DNA of 64,000 nucleotides from the NCBI RefSeq assembly GCF_022844445.1, contig NZ_JALHLS010000001.1:186001-250000 (forward strand), given 5' to 3'. The notes under the pieces were generated by a model that saw only the letters and a program-made list of their open reading frames with translations, had not been told where the DNA came from and searched no databases. Position numbers and translations under genes: made by a program. Position 1 is the first letter of the stretch. Each line of letters starts with the position of its first letter. Of this stretch, positions 55,692 to 63,794 are shown in pieces. Source of the stretch: Hyphomonas sp. Its GTDB lineage: Bacteria > Pseudomonadota > Alphaproteobacteria > Caulobacterales > Hyphomonadaceae.

Positions 55692-56333
55692 CTAATCGCT
55701 TTCGATCAATGTCAGGCAGTCGGCGATCGTGTCGGCGGTGTCCTGGTGCGTGAAGAAGGTTTTCAGCTGCCAGTTCTCGTCCATGAGATAGAGAAGGCTC
55801 GTATGGTCCATCGTGTATTCGGCCATGCTGTCTGGCTGGTCAACGCGCGAATAGTCCGCCTTGAACGCATCAGCCGCGGCGCGCACCTCGACATCCGAGC
55901 CGGTCAGCCCCTGAAGGCCCGCCGGGAAGGCCTTGTTAGCCACGTAGGTCGCGAGCGCCTCGGGCGTGTCACGCGCCGGGTCCACGCTGATCAGCACAGT
56001 CTGCGGCGGGGTCACGCCTTCAGGCAGCCGGCGGTAGGCCGCTGCCACCGTGGTCAACGTCATCGGACAGACATCGGGGCAATAGGTGAAGCCGAAATAG
56101 ATCAGCGTGGGCTTGCCCTTAAAATCAGCCTCGGTCACGCGCGCGCCGGTGCTGGAGACCAGCGAGATCGGCCCGCCGATCTCCGGATATGCCCGGGAGA
56201 GACAGCTGGACTGCGAGCCGCCAGATTGTACGCCCGCCGCTGGGGCAGCCGCGTCCTGGGACGCAGGCGGTGAACAGGCGGCGGCGAGAACGGCCAAGGC
56301 GGCCAACGAGATGTGGGTGCGCATGCCCCGCAT
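55692..56333 (-). CDS. senC: SCO1/SenC copper chaperone lipoprotein
   Basis: About 213 residues. Lipobox in LAVLAAAC (Cys20), then a thioredoxin-like fold with GKPTLIYFGFTYCPDVCPMT (copper-binding Cys85 and Cys89) and His177 in TMDHTSLLYL. It delivers copper to cytochrome oxidase and is commonly encoded beside RegB/RegA. The gene is divergent from the sensor kinase gene with 55 bases between. A start three codons later is also possible. Confidence 0.92.
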   Translation of the reverse strand: MRGMRTHISLAALAVLAAACSPPASQDAAAPAAGVQSGGSQSSCLSRAYPEIGGPISLVSSTGARVTEADFKGKPTLIYFGFTYCPDVCPMTLTTVAAAYRRLPEGVTPPQTVLISVDPARDTPEALATYVANKAFPAGLQGLTGSDVEVRAAADAFKADYSRVDQPDSMAEYTMDHTSLLYLMDENWQLKTFFTHQDTADTIADCLTLIESD

Positions 56334-56388
56334 AAGCCCCAAAAGCTTCGCTTGGCGCAAGCGACAGGCTGCCGCATAAGTTGCGCCC

Positions 56389-57756
56389 ATGGACGAGGCG
56401 GCACGGGATTCGCGATCAGGGTTCGAGGACGCCATCTTCACGCTGGCGCCAGAAGGGCTAGGCTCGGCCCAGTCGGCGCTCGGCCGCACGCGGCTGCGCA
56501 CCTTTATCACGCTGCGCTGGCTGGCCGTCGGCGGGCAGACGTTTGCGGTGCTGCTCGTCTTCTTCGGCCTCGGCTTCCAGCTGCCGCTGGCGCTCTGCCT
56601 GGCCATCATCGCCGCTTCCGCCTGGCTGAACGTCTTCCTCTCTTTCGCCTTCCCGTCGCAGCGCCTGACGCGCAGCTGGGAAGCAGCGCTGCAGCTCGGC
56701 TTCGACACGGTGCAACTCGCCGCGCTGATCGCGGTGACCGGCGGCCTGTCAAACCCTTTTCTCCTGCTGATGCTCGCACCCGTGACTGTCGCCGCGCTCA
56801 GCCTCAGCTTCGTGCCGTCGAGCTTCGTCGCCGCGCTGGCCCTCGGTCTCGCCGCGATCATGCCCTTTGCGAGCCTACCCTTGCCGTGGACCGAAGCCGG
56901 CGGCACTCACCTGCCAGCGCTGTTTCAATGGGGCCAGTTCGCCGCGCTCGCTGTCGGCACTGTATTCTTCACTGTCTCTGCCGGCCGTGTCAGCCAGGAC
57001 GAAGCCCGCCTCGTGCGCGCGCTGGATGCGGCCAGCGTCGTCATGGCGCGCGAGCAGAAACTCTCGGCCCTCGGCGCGATGTCTGCCATGACAGCGCACG
57101 AACTCGGAACACCGCTCGCCACCATCCACCTCGTCGCCAAGGAACTCGTCCGCGAGATGGCCCCGAACGATCCGCATGCCGAGGATATCCGCCTGATCGC
57201 CGAACAGGCCGACCGCTGCCGCTCCATCCTGTCCGCCATTCGCGAGGCGCGCGATGCGACCGACATCGTGCATGCCCGTATGCCGCTGGACGCGCTGGTG
57301 GAGGAAGCCGCCGCGCCGATGAAGGGCCTCGGCGTCGCCGTGATCGTGCGCGCCAATCCCGGCGAGGGCGGCGCGCCGCGCCCCCCGGTGATCGAGCGCA
57401 GCCCGGAAATCCTGCATGCCCTCGGCGCCTTCATCGAGAATGCCGTCAGCTTTGCCGCCACCCGTGTCGAGGCAACGGCCAGCTGGACCAGTGAACAGGT
57501 GATCATCACCATCATGGACGATGGTCCCGGCTTCTCGTCGGAAGTCATCCCGAAACTCGGTGAACCTTACATCTCCGACCGCTCCGAAGCACGCCTCGGG
57601 GGCGGCGACATGGGCCTCGGTTTTTTCATCGCCAAGACACTGATCGAACGCACGAATGGGCGAATTGCCTCGCGCAACCGCACACCACCTGCTACCGGCG
57701 CGGTCGTTCAGGCCGTCTGGCCGCTCAGCGCCCTATTGCCGCGCAACTTGGACTAG
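56389..57756 (+). CDS. regB: Redox sensor histidine kinase RegB/PrrB/ActS
   Basis: A 455-residue membrane histidine kinase. About six transmembrane helices (residues ~35-200) contain the quinone-interaction motif GGLSNPF (118-124). The H-box is MTAHELGTPLATI with His237; the redox-active cysteine is Cys277 in AEQADRCRSIL; N, G1 and G2 boxes are near FIENAVSFAA, DDGPGFSS and GGGDMGLGFFIAKTLI. It senses the quinone pool and phosphorylates RegA, controlling respiration, carbon and nitrogen fixation genes in alphaproteobacteria. Confidence 0.93.
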   Translation: MDEAARDSRSGFEDAIFTLAPEGLGSAQSALGRTRLRTFITLRWLAVGGQTFAVLLVFFGLGFQLPLALCLAIIAASAWLNVFLSFAFPSQRLTRSWEAALQLGFDTVQLAALIAVTGGLSNPFLLLMLAPVTVAALSLSFVPSSFVAALALGLAAIMPFASLPLPWTEAGGTHLPALFQWGQFAALAVGTVFFTVSAGRVSQDEARLVRALDAASVVMAREQKLSALGAMSAMTAHELGTPLATIHLVAKELVREMAPNDPHAEDIRLIAEQADRCRSILSAIREARDATDIVHARMPLDALVEEAAAPMKGLGVAVIVRANPGEGGAPRPPVIERSPEILHALGAFIENAVSFAATRVEATASWTSEQVIITIMDDGPGFSSEVIPKLGEPYISDRSEARLGGGDMGLGFFIAKTLIERTNGRIASRNRTPPATGAVVQAVWPLSALLPRNLD

Positions 57757-57813
57757 TGGGCCTAGATGGCCTATATTTGCGTTTGACACAGAATTGCGTT
57801 TAGGAACTGCCCC

Positions 57814-58386
57814 ATGGACCGCCCCGCCCCCGTGAACGTGCACCCGAGCCTCGAGGCTCTCGAGGACAAGACCTGTCTCGTTATGGACGATGACGGTCCG
57901 TTCGTGCAGCGCCTTGCCCGGGCTCTCGCCCAGCGCGGCTTTGTTGTCTCGGCCGTGTCGACCGTTGCCGAAGGCAAGGACATTGCCCGGCTGAACCCGC
58001 CCGCCTTCGCCGTGCTTGACCTGCGGCTGGAAGATGGCAGCGGGCTGGAAGTCGTCGAAGTGCTGCAAAAGGCGCGGCCCGATGCGCGCGCGGTGATCCT
58101 CACCGGTTACGGCGCCATCGCCACCGCTGTCGCCGCCGTGAAAGCTGGCGCAGTGGACTACCTCTCCAAACCGGCTGACGTGGAAGACATCATCCGCGCC
58201 CTGACAGCCACGCAAGACGAACGCCCTGCCCCGCCGGAAAACCCGATGTCGGCCGACCGCGTGCGCTGGGAACACATCCAGCGCGTCTACGAGCTGTGCA
58301 ACCATAATGTCTCGGAAACCGCGCGCCGCCTCAACATGCACCGACGCACGCTGCAGCGGATCCTGGCTAAACGCGCGCCGCGCTAG
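57814..58386 (+). CDS. regA: Response regulator RegA/PrrA/ActR
   Basis: A 190-residue response regulator. Acidic pocket CLVMDDDGPF, phosphorylated Asp69 in AVLDLRLEDGSGLEV, LTGYGAIATAV and DYLSKPADVED; the linker is Pro-rich; the C-terminal Fis-type helix-turn-helix is NVSETARRLNMHRRTLQRIL, nearly invariant in RegA proteins. It acts with RegB, 57 bases upstream. RegA binds promoters of respiratory, photosynthetic and CO2-fixation genes in relatives; targets here may include the terminal oxidase genes (inference). Confidence 0.94.
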   Translation: MDRPAPVNVHPSLEALEDKTCLVMDDDGPFVQRLARALAQRGFVVSAVSTVAEGKDIARLNPPAFAVLDLRLEDGSGLEVVEVLQKARPDARAVILTGYGAIATAVAAVKAGAVDYLSKPADVEDIIRALTATQDERPAPPENPMSADRVRWEHIQRVYELCNHNVSETARRLNMHRRTLQRILAKRAPR

Positions 58387-58389
58387 CAG

Positions 58390-59325
58390 CTATTCCTCCG
58401 TCTTCGGAACATTCCGCCCGAAGTTCACCGCACCGGAATCCTGGCCCGCATCGATGATCGCCTTGCGGATGGTGCGCGCCCGCGTGAACTCGCGCATCAG
58501 CATGTCGCCGTCGCCCCAGCGGATGGCGCGCTGGAGCGCCGCGAGGTCTTCAGAGAAACGCCCGAGGCATTCCAGAACGGCTTCGCGGTTGTTAAGGAAC
58601 ACGTCCCGCCACATGACGGGGTCAGACGCCGCGATCCGCGTGAAGTCACGAAATCCGCCCGCTGAGTATTTGACGACCTCGCCCTGCTCGACCGTTTCCA
58701 TGTCGAAAGCGGTCGCGACAATGTTGAAGGCGATAAGGTGCGGCAGGTGCGAGGTGATCGCCAGCACGCGGTCATGCCGCGCGGCGTCCATCGATTCGAC
58801 CTTGGCGCCGAGGCCGCGCCAGAAGGCCGTCAGCCGCTCCAGTGCCTCGGCCTCACCGGCCGCACCGGTCACTACAGGCGTCAGGATATGCCAGGCGCCC
58901 CGGAACAGGGTAGCGAAGCCGGCATCGGGGCCGGATTGCTCCGTACCCGCAATCGGGTGACCTGGGATCACATGGATCCGGGAATCGGCGGCAGCCTTCA
59001 GCGCGCGGGCGGCCTCGCTTTTGACGGAGCCGACATCGGTCAGGATCGCGCCGTCCTTCATGGCGGGCACAGCGCCTGCGGCGGCGGCACCGAGCGCGCC
59101 GACCGGCACGCACAAGATCACGCAATCTGCACCGGACACGGCCGCTTCGAGCGTGGGCGCCACCTTGCCGAGGCCGATCTCGGCCGCGCGGCTGCGCACG
59201 TCGGGGCTCGCGTCATAAAGGATGATCTCGCCGGCCGTGCCATATTCCTGCGCAGCCCGGGCAATGGACGAGCCGATGAGGCCCGCGCCGATGATGGCAA
59301 TGCGTGGAAAGACGGGATCAGTCAT
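58390..59325 (-). CDS. tyrC: Prephenate/arogenate dehydrogenase
   Basis: A 311-residue NAD(P)-dependent enzyme of tyrosine synthesis. Rossmann motif RIAIIGAGLIGSSIARAAQE; catalytic His region HPIAGTEQSGPDAGF; SHLPHLIAFNIVATAF and GGFRDFTRIAASDPVMWRDV are typical of the TyrA/TyrC family. The ATG at 59325 starts the Rossmann strand; the open frame further upstream is not conserved. It is convergent with regA (3 bases apart) and divergent from the DUF983 gene. Confidence 0.92.
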   Translation of the reverse strand: MTDPVFPRIAIIGAGLIGSSIARAAQEYGTAGEIILYDASPDVRSRAAEIGLGKVAPTLEAAVSGADCVILCVPVGALGAAAAGAVPAMKDGAILTDVGSVKSEAARALKAAADSRIHVIPGHPIAGTEQSGPDAGFATLFRGAWHILTPVVTGAAGEAEALERLTAFWRGLGAKVESMDAARHDRVLAITSHLPHLIAFNIVATAFDMETVEQGEVVKYSAGGFRDFTRIAASDPVMWRDVFLNNREAVLECLGRFSEDLAALQRAIRWGDGDMLMREFTRARTIRKAIIDAGQDSGAVNFGRNVPKTEE

Positions 59326-59444
59326 GGACGGCACTTCTCTATGGGCTGGGCGCGGCTGCTTCGTGGGCAAACGCCTGGGTCGCGTCAAGGGGCGCGGGGC
59401 TTTGACACGGCGCGCCGAGGCGCCGGATATCCTATCTCTGCGCA

Positions 59445-59822
59445 ATGAGCAGCGACCTCACCCCGATCTTGAACGGCCTTCGCCAGCGTTGCGGCGCCTG
59501 CGGCGAGGGCCGCCTGTTCTCGGCCTATCTGAAGCTTAATGAGGCCTGCCCCCATTGCGGCCGGGACATGCGCGCGGCCGACACCGCAGACGGCCCCGCC
59601 TTTTTCGTCGGCTTCGGTGTGCTGATCCTCACCGCCCCCTTCCTGTTCCTCATCCCGATGAGCCCCCTGCCCGGGCTGGCCAAGGTGCTGGCGATCCTGT
59701 CCCTTGCTCTGGTGATCACCGGCCTGTGCCTTTGGCTCCTGCCGGCAGCCAAGGGAATACTTCTCAACCTGCAGCTGCACCACAGGGCCGGACAGGCCAA
59801 ATTCGAGCGGCCCGAAGGCTGA
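59445..59822 (+). CDS. DUF983 zinc-ribbon membrane protein
   Basis: A 125-residue protein: two CX2C knuckles (RCGACGEGRLF, ACPHCGRDM) followed by two hydrophobic helices (AFFVGFGVLILTAPFLFLIP, VLAILSLALVITGLCLWLLP). This is the DUF983 pattern, common in alphaproteobacteria and sometimes located near cytochrome oxidase genes; function is unknown. Confidence 0.88.
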   Translation: MSSDLTPILNGLRQRCGACGEGRLFSAYLKLNEACPHCGRDMRAADTADGPAFFVGFGVLILTAPFLFLIPMSPLPGLAKVLAILSLALVITGLCLWLLPAAKGILLNLQLHHRAGQAKFERPEG

Positions 59823-59918
59823 GAACCGGCCATCCCGCGGCACAGTAAATCCCCTCGCCACCCGCCCGGCGATACGGTAAACACGAATCCGTTAAGTCGA
59901 TCGTGCCGAAGGCTGGAC

Positions 59919-60497
59919 ATGGTATCTCGAGACGAAAAAGTTGCCATTGCCGCCGCGACTGTCGCCCGCATGGAGCGACAGAGCGAGAAACGCCAGGCCG
60001 GTGAAGGCAAGCAGCAACAGGGGTCACCAATGCGTTTGATTTTCGGAGTTTTTCCGCTGCTGGTCATACCAGTCATCCTCTACAACCTTATCGCCCTGAC
60101 CGGCGGCTCGGTCGAAACGACCGGTGCAGCAGGCGAACTGATCCGCGCGGGCCAGGCCCCGATCGCCGGCCTGCTCGGTGAGCGTTTCCTCGGCCTGCCG
60201 ATGATCTCCGGTGTCGAGTGGGTGCTGACGAAAGGCGATGCCATCGTGCTCCTCGCCGTCACCTTCCTGTTCCTCGAAATCCTGAAATCCACCAGCACCG
60301 GCACCGCCACGATCATCAATCACGGCATTTCGCTGCTGCTCTTTATCATCTGCCTCGTGCAGTTCCTGCTGATGCCGAACTTCGCGACCTCAACCTTCTT
60401 CATCCTGATGGCGATGACGCTGCTGGATGTGCTGGCCGGCGTGATCGTCACCATTGTCTCGGCGCGGCGTGACTTCGGCGTCGACGGCAACATCTGA
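59919..60497 (+). CDS. Conserved alphaproteobacterial membrane protein, unknown
   Basis: A 192-residue protein. After a polar N-terminus (DEKVAIAAATVARMERQSEK) it has about four hydrophobic segments: FGVFPLLVIPVILYNLIA, DAIVLLAVTFLFLEILK, GISLLLFIICLVQFLLM and FFILMAMTLLDVLAGVIVTI. No domain is recognised, though the sequence looks well conserved in style. It ends in a strong terminator shared with phaR. Confidence 0.8.
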   Translation: MVSRDEKVAIAAATVARMERQSEKRQAGEGKQQQGSPMRLIFGVFPLLVIPVILYNLIALTGGSVETTGAAGELIRAGQAPIAGLLGERFLGLPMISGVEWVLTKGDAIVLLAVTFLFLEILKSTSTGTATIINHGISLLLFIICLVQFLLMPNFATSTFFILMAMTLLDVLAGVIVTIVSARRDFGVDGNI

Positions 60498-60522
60498 TCC
60501 TCGAAGATCGGCGCAGAAACAG

Positions 60523-60554
60523 AAAGAGGCGTCCCGCAGGACGCCTCTTTTTTT
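60523..60554. terminator. Bidirectional Rho-independent terminator
   Basis: Twelve-base perfect arms AAAGAGGCGTCC (60523-60534) and GGACGCCTCTTT (60539-60550) with loop CGCA, followed by TTTTTTT on the plus strand and preceded by an A-rich run on the other. It serves both the upstream membrane protein gene and the convergent phaR. Confidence 0.92.
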
Positions 60555-60572
60555 GGCAATGACGCGCGCGTC

Positions 60573-61151
60573 TCAGTCCTTGCGGGACAATTCGCTCAGC
60601 TGTTTCTGGATGGCTTCCATCTGTTCCTGCATCGCGGCCATGGCCTCGGCTTGGTATTCGAAAAAGGGATTGGACGCTGCCGGCGACTGGCGCTCGGTGC
60701 GGCTCGCCTGAAAGACCGTCGGCATGAACATCTTCATGGCCTGCTCGAACATCGCCATGTTCCGCTTCGCCTGTACCTCGAACACGTTCATCGGATTGGC
60801 CGCCTTGCGCCATTCCTTCTGGGCGTCCGCGAAGGAGTTCATGGACATCTCGAGAAAGGCTGGCAGGAAAGTCTGCGCGCCGCCGCCGTAGAAGCCGATC
60901 AGCTGGCGCAGGAAGTTCAGCGGCAGGGCGCCCTGGCCCTTGGTTTCTTGCTCGAAGATGATCTGTGTCAGAACCTGGCGGGTCAGGTCGTCGCCCGTCT
61001 TGGCATCGCGGACTTCAAAATCCCGGCCCTCGCGGACAAGGTCCGACAGATGGTCCAGGGTCACGTAGGAAGATGTCGACGTGTCGTAGAGACGCCGGTT
61101 CGCATATTTCTTGATGATGATCGGGCCGTCCGATCCGTGTGCCTTCGCCAT
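60573..61151 (-). CDS. phaR: Polyhydroxyalkanoate synthesis regulator PhaR
   Basis: A 192-residue DNA-binding regulator of PHB storage. The conserved N-terminal domain is IIIKKYANRRLYDTSTSSYV, TLDHLSDLVREGRDFEVRDA and LTQIIFEQETKGQGALPLNF. The C-terminal part is a helical, phasin-like region (FEQAMKMFMPTVFQ). PhaR represses phasin and PHB synthesis genes until it binds the polymer. It is divergent from phbB; the 145-base gap contains two inverted repeats. Confidence 0.94.
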   Translation of the reverse strand: MAKAHGSDGPIIIKKYANRRLYDTSTSSYVTLDHLSDLVREGRDFEVRDAKTGDDLTRQVLTQIIFEQETKGQGALPLNFLRQLIGFYGGGAQTFLPAFLEMSMNSFADAQKEWRKAANPMNVFEVQAKRNMAMFEQAMKMFMPTVFQASRTERQSPAASNPFFEYQAEAMAAMQEQMEAIQKQLSELSRKD

Positions 61152-61166
61152 ATCCTCGCCTCACCG

Positions 61167-61220
61167 TTGCCCGGTCGTCGCCGGGCAAGCAATTATTGTG
61201 CTAGTGCGAAATAGTCGCAC
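61167..61220. promoter_or_regulatory. Two inverted repeats between phaR and phbB
   Basis: First dyad: TTGCCCGG (61167-61174), six bases, CCGGGCAA (61181-61188). Second: GTGCGA (61204-61209), AATAG, TCGCAC (61215-61220). Both contain TGC/GCA elements, as reported for PhaR sites in relatives. They sit in the shared divergent promoter region, so autoregulation and control of phbB are plausible but unproven. Confidence 0.45.
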
Positions 61221-61296
61221 AAAAGCTCGACTTGACCAATGCGGTATCTAAGTTGCAGGCAATCAGAAGCGTAAACATCAGAGGGAGGAAACTGAA

Positions 61297-62022
61297 ATGG
61301 CACGTACGGCACTGGTTACGGGCGGCACACGGGGCATTGGCAAGGCCATCAGCGAAATGCTGAAAACCAAGGGCTACAACGTTGCGGCGAACTACGCTGG
61401 CAATGATGCAGCCGCTGCGGAGTTTTCGAAAGCCACAGGCATCAAGGTCTACAAGTTCGATGTGGCCGATTATGGCGCAGTCGGCGCGGGCCTGAAAGCC
61501 ATCGAATCCGAAGTCGGCCCGGTCGACATCCTGGTTAACAATGCTGGCATCACGCGCGACGCCCCCTTCCACAAGATGACCCTCGCCCAGTGGCAGGAAG
61601 TGATCAACGTCGACCTCACCTCTGCCTTCAACGTCACCCGCCAGGTCTGGGACGGCATGCGCGACCGCAATTTCGGCCGCGTCATCAACATATCCTCGAT
61701 CAACGGTCAGAAAGGCCAGTTCACGCAGGCGAACTATTCCGCCGCCAAGGCCGGCCTGATCGGCTTCACCAAGGCCCTCGCCTATGAAGGCGCCAAGAAG
61801 GGCATAACCTCGAACGTCGTCGCCCCCGGCTATATCGACACTGAGATGCTCTCGGCCGTGAAACCGGAAGTGCTCGAAGGCATCATCGCCACCATCCCGG
61901 TTGGTCGCCTCGGCAAGGCCGAGGAGATCGCCTCGATGTGCGCCTACCTTGCGTCCGACGAAGCAGCCTTCATCAACGGCGCCACGATGACCGTGAACGG
62001 CGCCCAGTATATCGCTGGCTGA
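61297..62022 (+). CDS. phbB: Acetoacetyl-CoA reductase PhbB
   Basis: A 241-residue SDR that makes (R)-3-hydroxybutyryl-CoA with NADPH, the second step of PHB synthesis and the entry to the ethylmalonyl-CoA pathway. Motifs: TALVTGGTRGIGKAISEMLK, ILVNNAGITRDAPFHKM, ISSINGQKGQFTQANYSAAK (catalytic Ser, Tyr, Lys) and VAPGYIDTEM. The order GQKGQFGQ-NYSAAKAGL-type is specific for PhbB. AGAGGGAGG lies ten bases before the ATG. PHB synthase and thiolase are elsewhere. Confidence 0.95.
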   Translation: MARTALVTGGTRGIGKAISEMLKTKGYNVAANYAGNDAAAAEFSKATGIKVYKFDVADYGAVGAGLKAIESEVGPVDILVNNAGITRDAPFHKMTLAQWQEVINVDLTSAFNVTRQVWDGMRDRNFGRVINISSINGQKGQFTQANYSAAKAGLIGFTKALAYEGAKKGITSNVVAPGYIDTEMLSAVKPEVLEGIIATIPVGRLGKAEEIASMCAYLASDEAAFINGATMTVNGAQYIAG

Positions 62023-62028
62023 TCCGGC

Positions 62029-62056
62029 CTCACCCGGCGCGCTGGCGCCGGGTGAG
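62029..62056. terminator. Perfect hairpin between convergent genes, partly in coding sequence
   Basis: CTCACCCGGCGC (62029-62040), loop GCTG, GCGCCGGGTGAG (62045-62056). The stem lies six bases after the phbB stop and overlaps the last nine codons of the minus-strand gene that ends at 62030. There is no U-run, so it may be a pausing or Rho-dependent structure, or simply protect 3' ends. Confidence 0.5.
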
Positions 62057-62473
62057 CCAGACGACCGCGATGACGGCGGCAACCACCCAGAGCCCCGAGG
62101 CGAGAAGGAACCAGCCTGCAAACAGGCTGAGCCCGATGCGTTGAACGACGGACAGGCGCTGCCAGATCGCCCGGATCGCCTCTGCAAAGTTGCGCGCCTC
62201 CTGAGCGGGGGCTGCGGTCCGCGGTGCCGTCGCAGAACGCGGTTCGCGCGGCGGCGCCTGGGACAGGCGCTCAGGCTGCGCGCGCAGCGCGGCCAGCGGA
62301 TCAGTCTCGCGTCGCGCAAAGCCGCCAAAAATCGATCCCGGCCGCTCGACCAGGATGGTTTCCCTTGCGCTCACCTGCGCGGCGGGACGCATCGCAATCG
62401 GGTCGACGCAGTCTGCGCCGAGATCCATGCGCACACCAAACGTGTCGTCATAGCGGGGCCGCTTACCGAACAT
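62030..62473 (-). CDS. Small membrane protein, unknown function
   Basis: A 147-residue protein. A polar N-terminus starts with FGKRPRYDDTFGVRMDLG; the middle is Pro/Ala/Arg-rich (QAPPREPRSATAPRTAAPAQ), probably disordered; the C-terminus has one or two hydrophobic helices (RIGLSLFAGWFLLASGLWVV, AAVIAVVWLTRR). The start at 62473 is selected over one 17 codons upstream, as the earlier codons are arginine-rich and atypical. Family not recognised. Confidence 0.65.
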   Translation of the reverse strand: MFGKRPRYDDTFGVRMDLGADCVDPIAMRPAAQVSARETILVERPGSIFGGFARRETDPLAALRAQPERLSQAPPREPRSATAPRTAAPAQEARNFAEAIRAIWQRLSVVQRIGLSLFAGWFLLASGLWVVAAVIAVVWLTRRQRAG

Positions 62474-62536
62474 GGGTGCGTGGGTCCTCTGTCTGCCGCC
62501 GGGAGAATGCCGCGCGATGATCAAGAATAGCCTAAC

Positions 62537-62980
62537 TTAAACCTCGGGCCGCCAACCCGGCGGCGCAAGGGTGAAGCCGGAAAACTCGAATCCTGGTGCA
62601 ACGATACACGACACCAGCGTCCAGTGGCCTAGCGTTTCCGCCGTCTGCCAGTAATGGGCCGGGACGATGGCCTGCGGCCGCTGCCCGGCGCGTAAATCCG
62701 GGCCGAGTGTCATTGCCGACGCCCCCTTCCCGTCCGGGGGTGACAGCGTCAACGCCAGCGGGCCGCCCGCATGCCAGAGCCAGGCCTCTTGCGCATCAAC
62801 TCGGTGCCAGGCCGACAGCTCGTCCGCCTGCAGAAGGTAATAGATGGCTGTCATCGTTGCGCGGCCCTCGCCCGCCGCACGAAAGGTTTCCGCATAGTGG
62901 CCGCCTTCGGGATGCCTGCGCATGTCCAGTAGACGGATGATTTCACCAACGCCCAGATCACCGGCCAGGGCCATCCCCAT
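62537..62980 (-). CDS. Cupin_5/DUF985-family protein
   Basis: A 147-residue cupin. The DUF985 pattern is clear: EIIRLLDMRRHPEGGHYAET, AIYYLLQADELSAWHRVDAQ, EAWLWHAGGPLALTLSP and IVPAHYWQTAETLGHWTLVS, then VAPGFEFSGFTL. Such proteins bind metal or small ligands; the role is unknown. It overlaps the glyoxalase II gene by three bases, so co-expression is likely. Confidence 0.88.
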   Translation of the reverse strand: MGMALAGDLGVGEIIRLLDMRRHPEGGHYAETFRAAGEGRATMTAIYYLLQADELSAWHRVDAQEAWLWHAGGPLALTLSPPDGKGASAMTLGPDLRAGQRPQAIVPAHYWQTAETLGHWTLVSCIVAPGFEFSGFTLAPPGWRPEV

Positions 62981-63750
62981 CAGAACCGGTCCTTCCGGCC
63001 ACGGATTTCCCCGAATGTCGCCGCCGCATTACCTGGATGGCCCATCGCGAGCTGCATCTCCGGCAGATCGGCGCGCAGGAAGGGATTGGTCGCCAGTTCC
63101 CGCTCCAGCAGCGCCGGTACGGTGGGCAGGTTGTTCGCCCGCTGCCTTTCGATCCAGCCGACATAGTCCTTTAGCGCCTTGTTCTCCGGCTCGACGGTCA
63201 CGGCAAAGCGGGCATTCGAAGCCGTGTATTCGTGTGCGCAGTAGAGCTGCGTCTTGGCGGGCAGCGCCTTGATGCGCTGCAGGCTTTGCCACATCATCTC
63301 CATCGTGCCTTCAAAGACGCGTCCGCAGCCGAGCGCAAAAACGGTATCACCGACGAAAGCGACCGACTGCGGGCCAAAGTGAAATGCGACATGTCCGAGC
63401 GTATGGCCCGGCACATCGATCACCGCCGCCCGCGCGGCACCAAGGTGCAAGACATCGCCGCCCTTCACAGCCAGGTCGAGGCCTGGGATCTTCGCCGCCT
63501 CTCCCGCCGGGCCGATAACGCGGCAGCCCATCTCCTGCTTGAGGCGAAGGTTGCCGCCCGCGTGATCGGGATGCCAGTGGGTGTTCCAGATCTGCGTGAT
63601 GGTCCAGCCGCGCAGTTTCGCCTCGGCGACGTAGCGCTCGGCGTCCGGCGTATCAATCGCTGCCGTCTCGCCGGAGTCCGGTTCGTGAACCAGATATCCG
63701 TAATTGTCGTTCAGGCAGGGAAACTGGTGTATGTCGAGGAAGATGCCCAT
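62980..63750 (-). CDS. gloB: Hydroxyacylglutathione hydrolase (glyoxalase II)
   Basis: A 256-residue binuclear metallohydrolase that releases lactate and glutathione from S-lactoylglutathione. The metal motif is NTHWHPDHAGGNLRLK; GHTLGHVAFHFG, VAFVGDTVFALGCGRVFEG (bridging Asp) and YCAHEYTASNARFAVTVEP follow. The C-terminal helical domain has LPTVPALLERELATNPFLRA. It completes the glyoxalase pathway with gloA at 45955. A methyltransferase gene lies divergently 44 bases away. Confidence 0.95.
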   Translation of the reverse strand: MGIFLDIHQFPCLNDNYGYLVHEPDSGETAAIDTPDAERYVAEAKLRGWTITQIWNTHWHPDHAGGNLRLKQEMGCRVIGPAGEAAKIPGLDLAVKGGDVLHLGAARAAVIDVPGHTLGHVAFHFGPQSVAFVGDTVFALGCGRVFEGTMEMMWQSLQRIKALPAKTQLYCAHEYTASNARFAVTVEPENKALKDYVGWIERQRANNLPTVPALLERELATNPFLRADLPEMQLAMGHPGNAAATFGEIRGRKDRF

Positions 63751-63794
63751 GTGCCCATTATCCCGTGTTGCGGTCTGAGAGACGACTTTAGACC

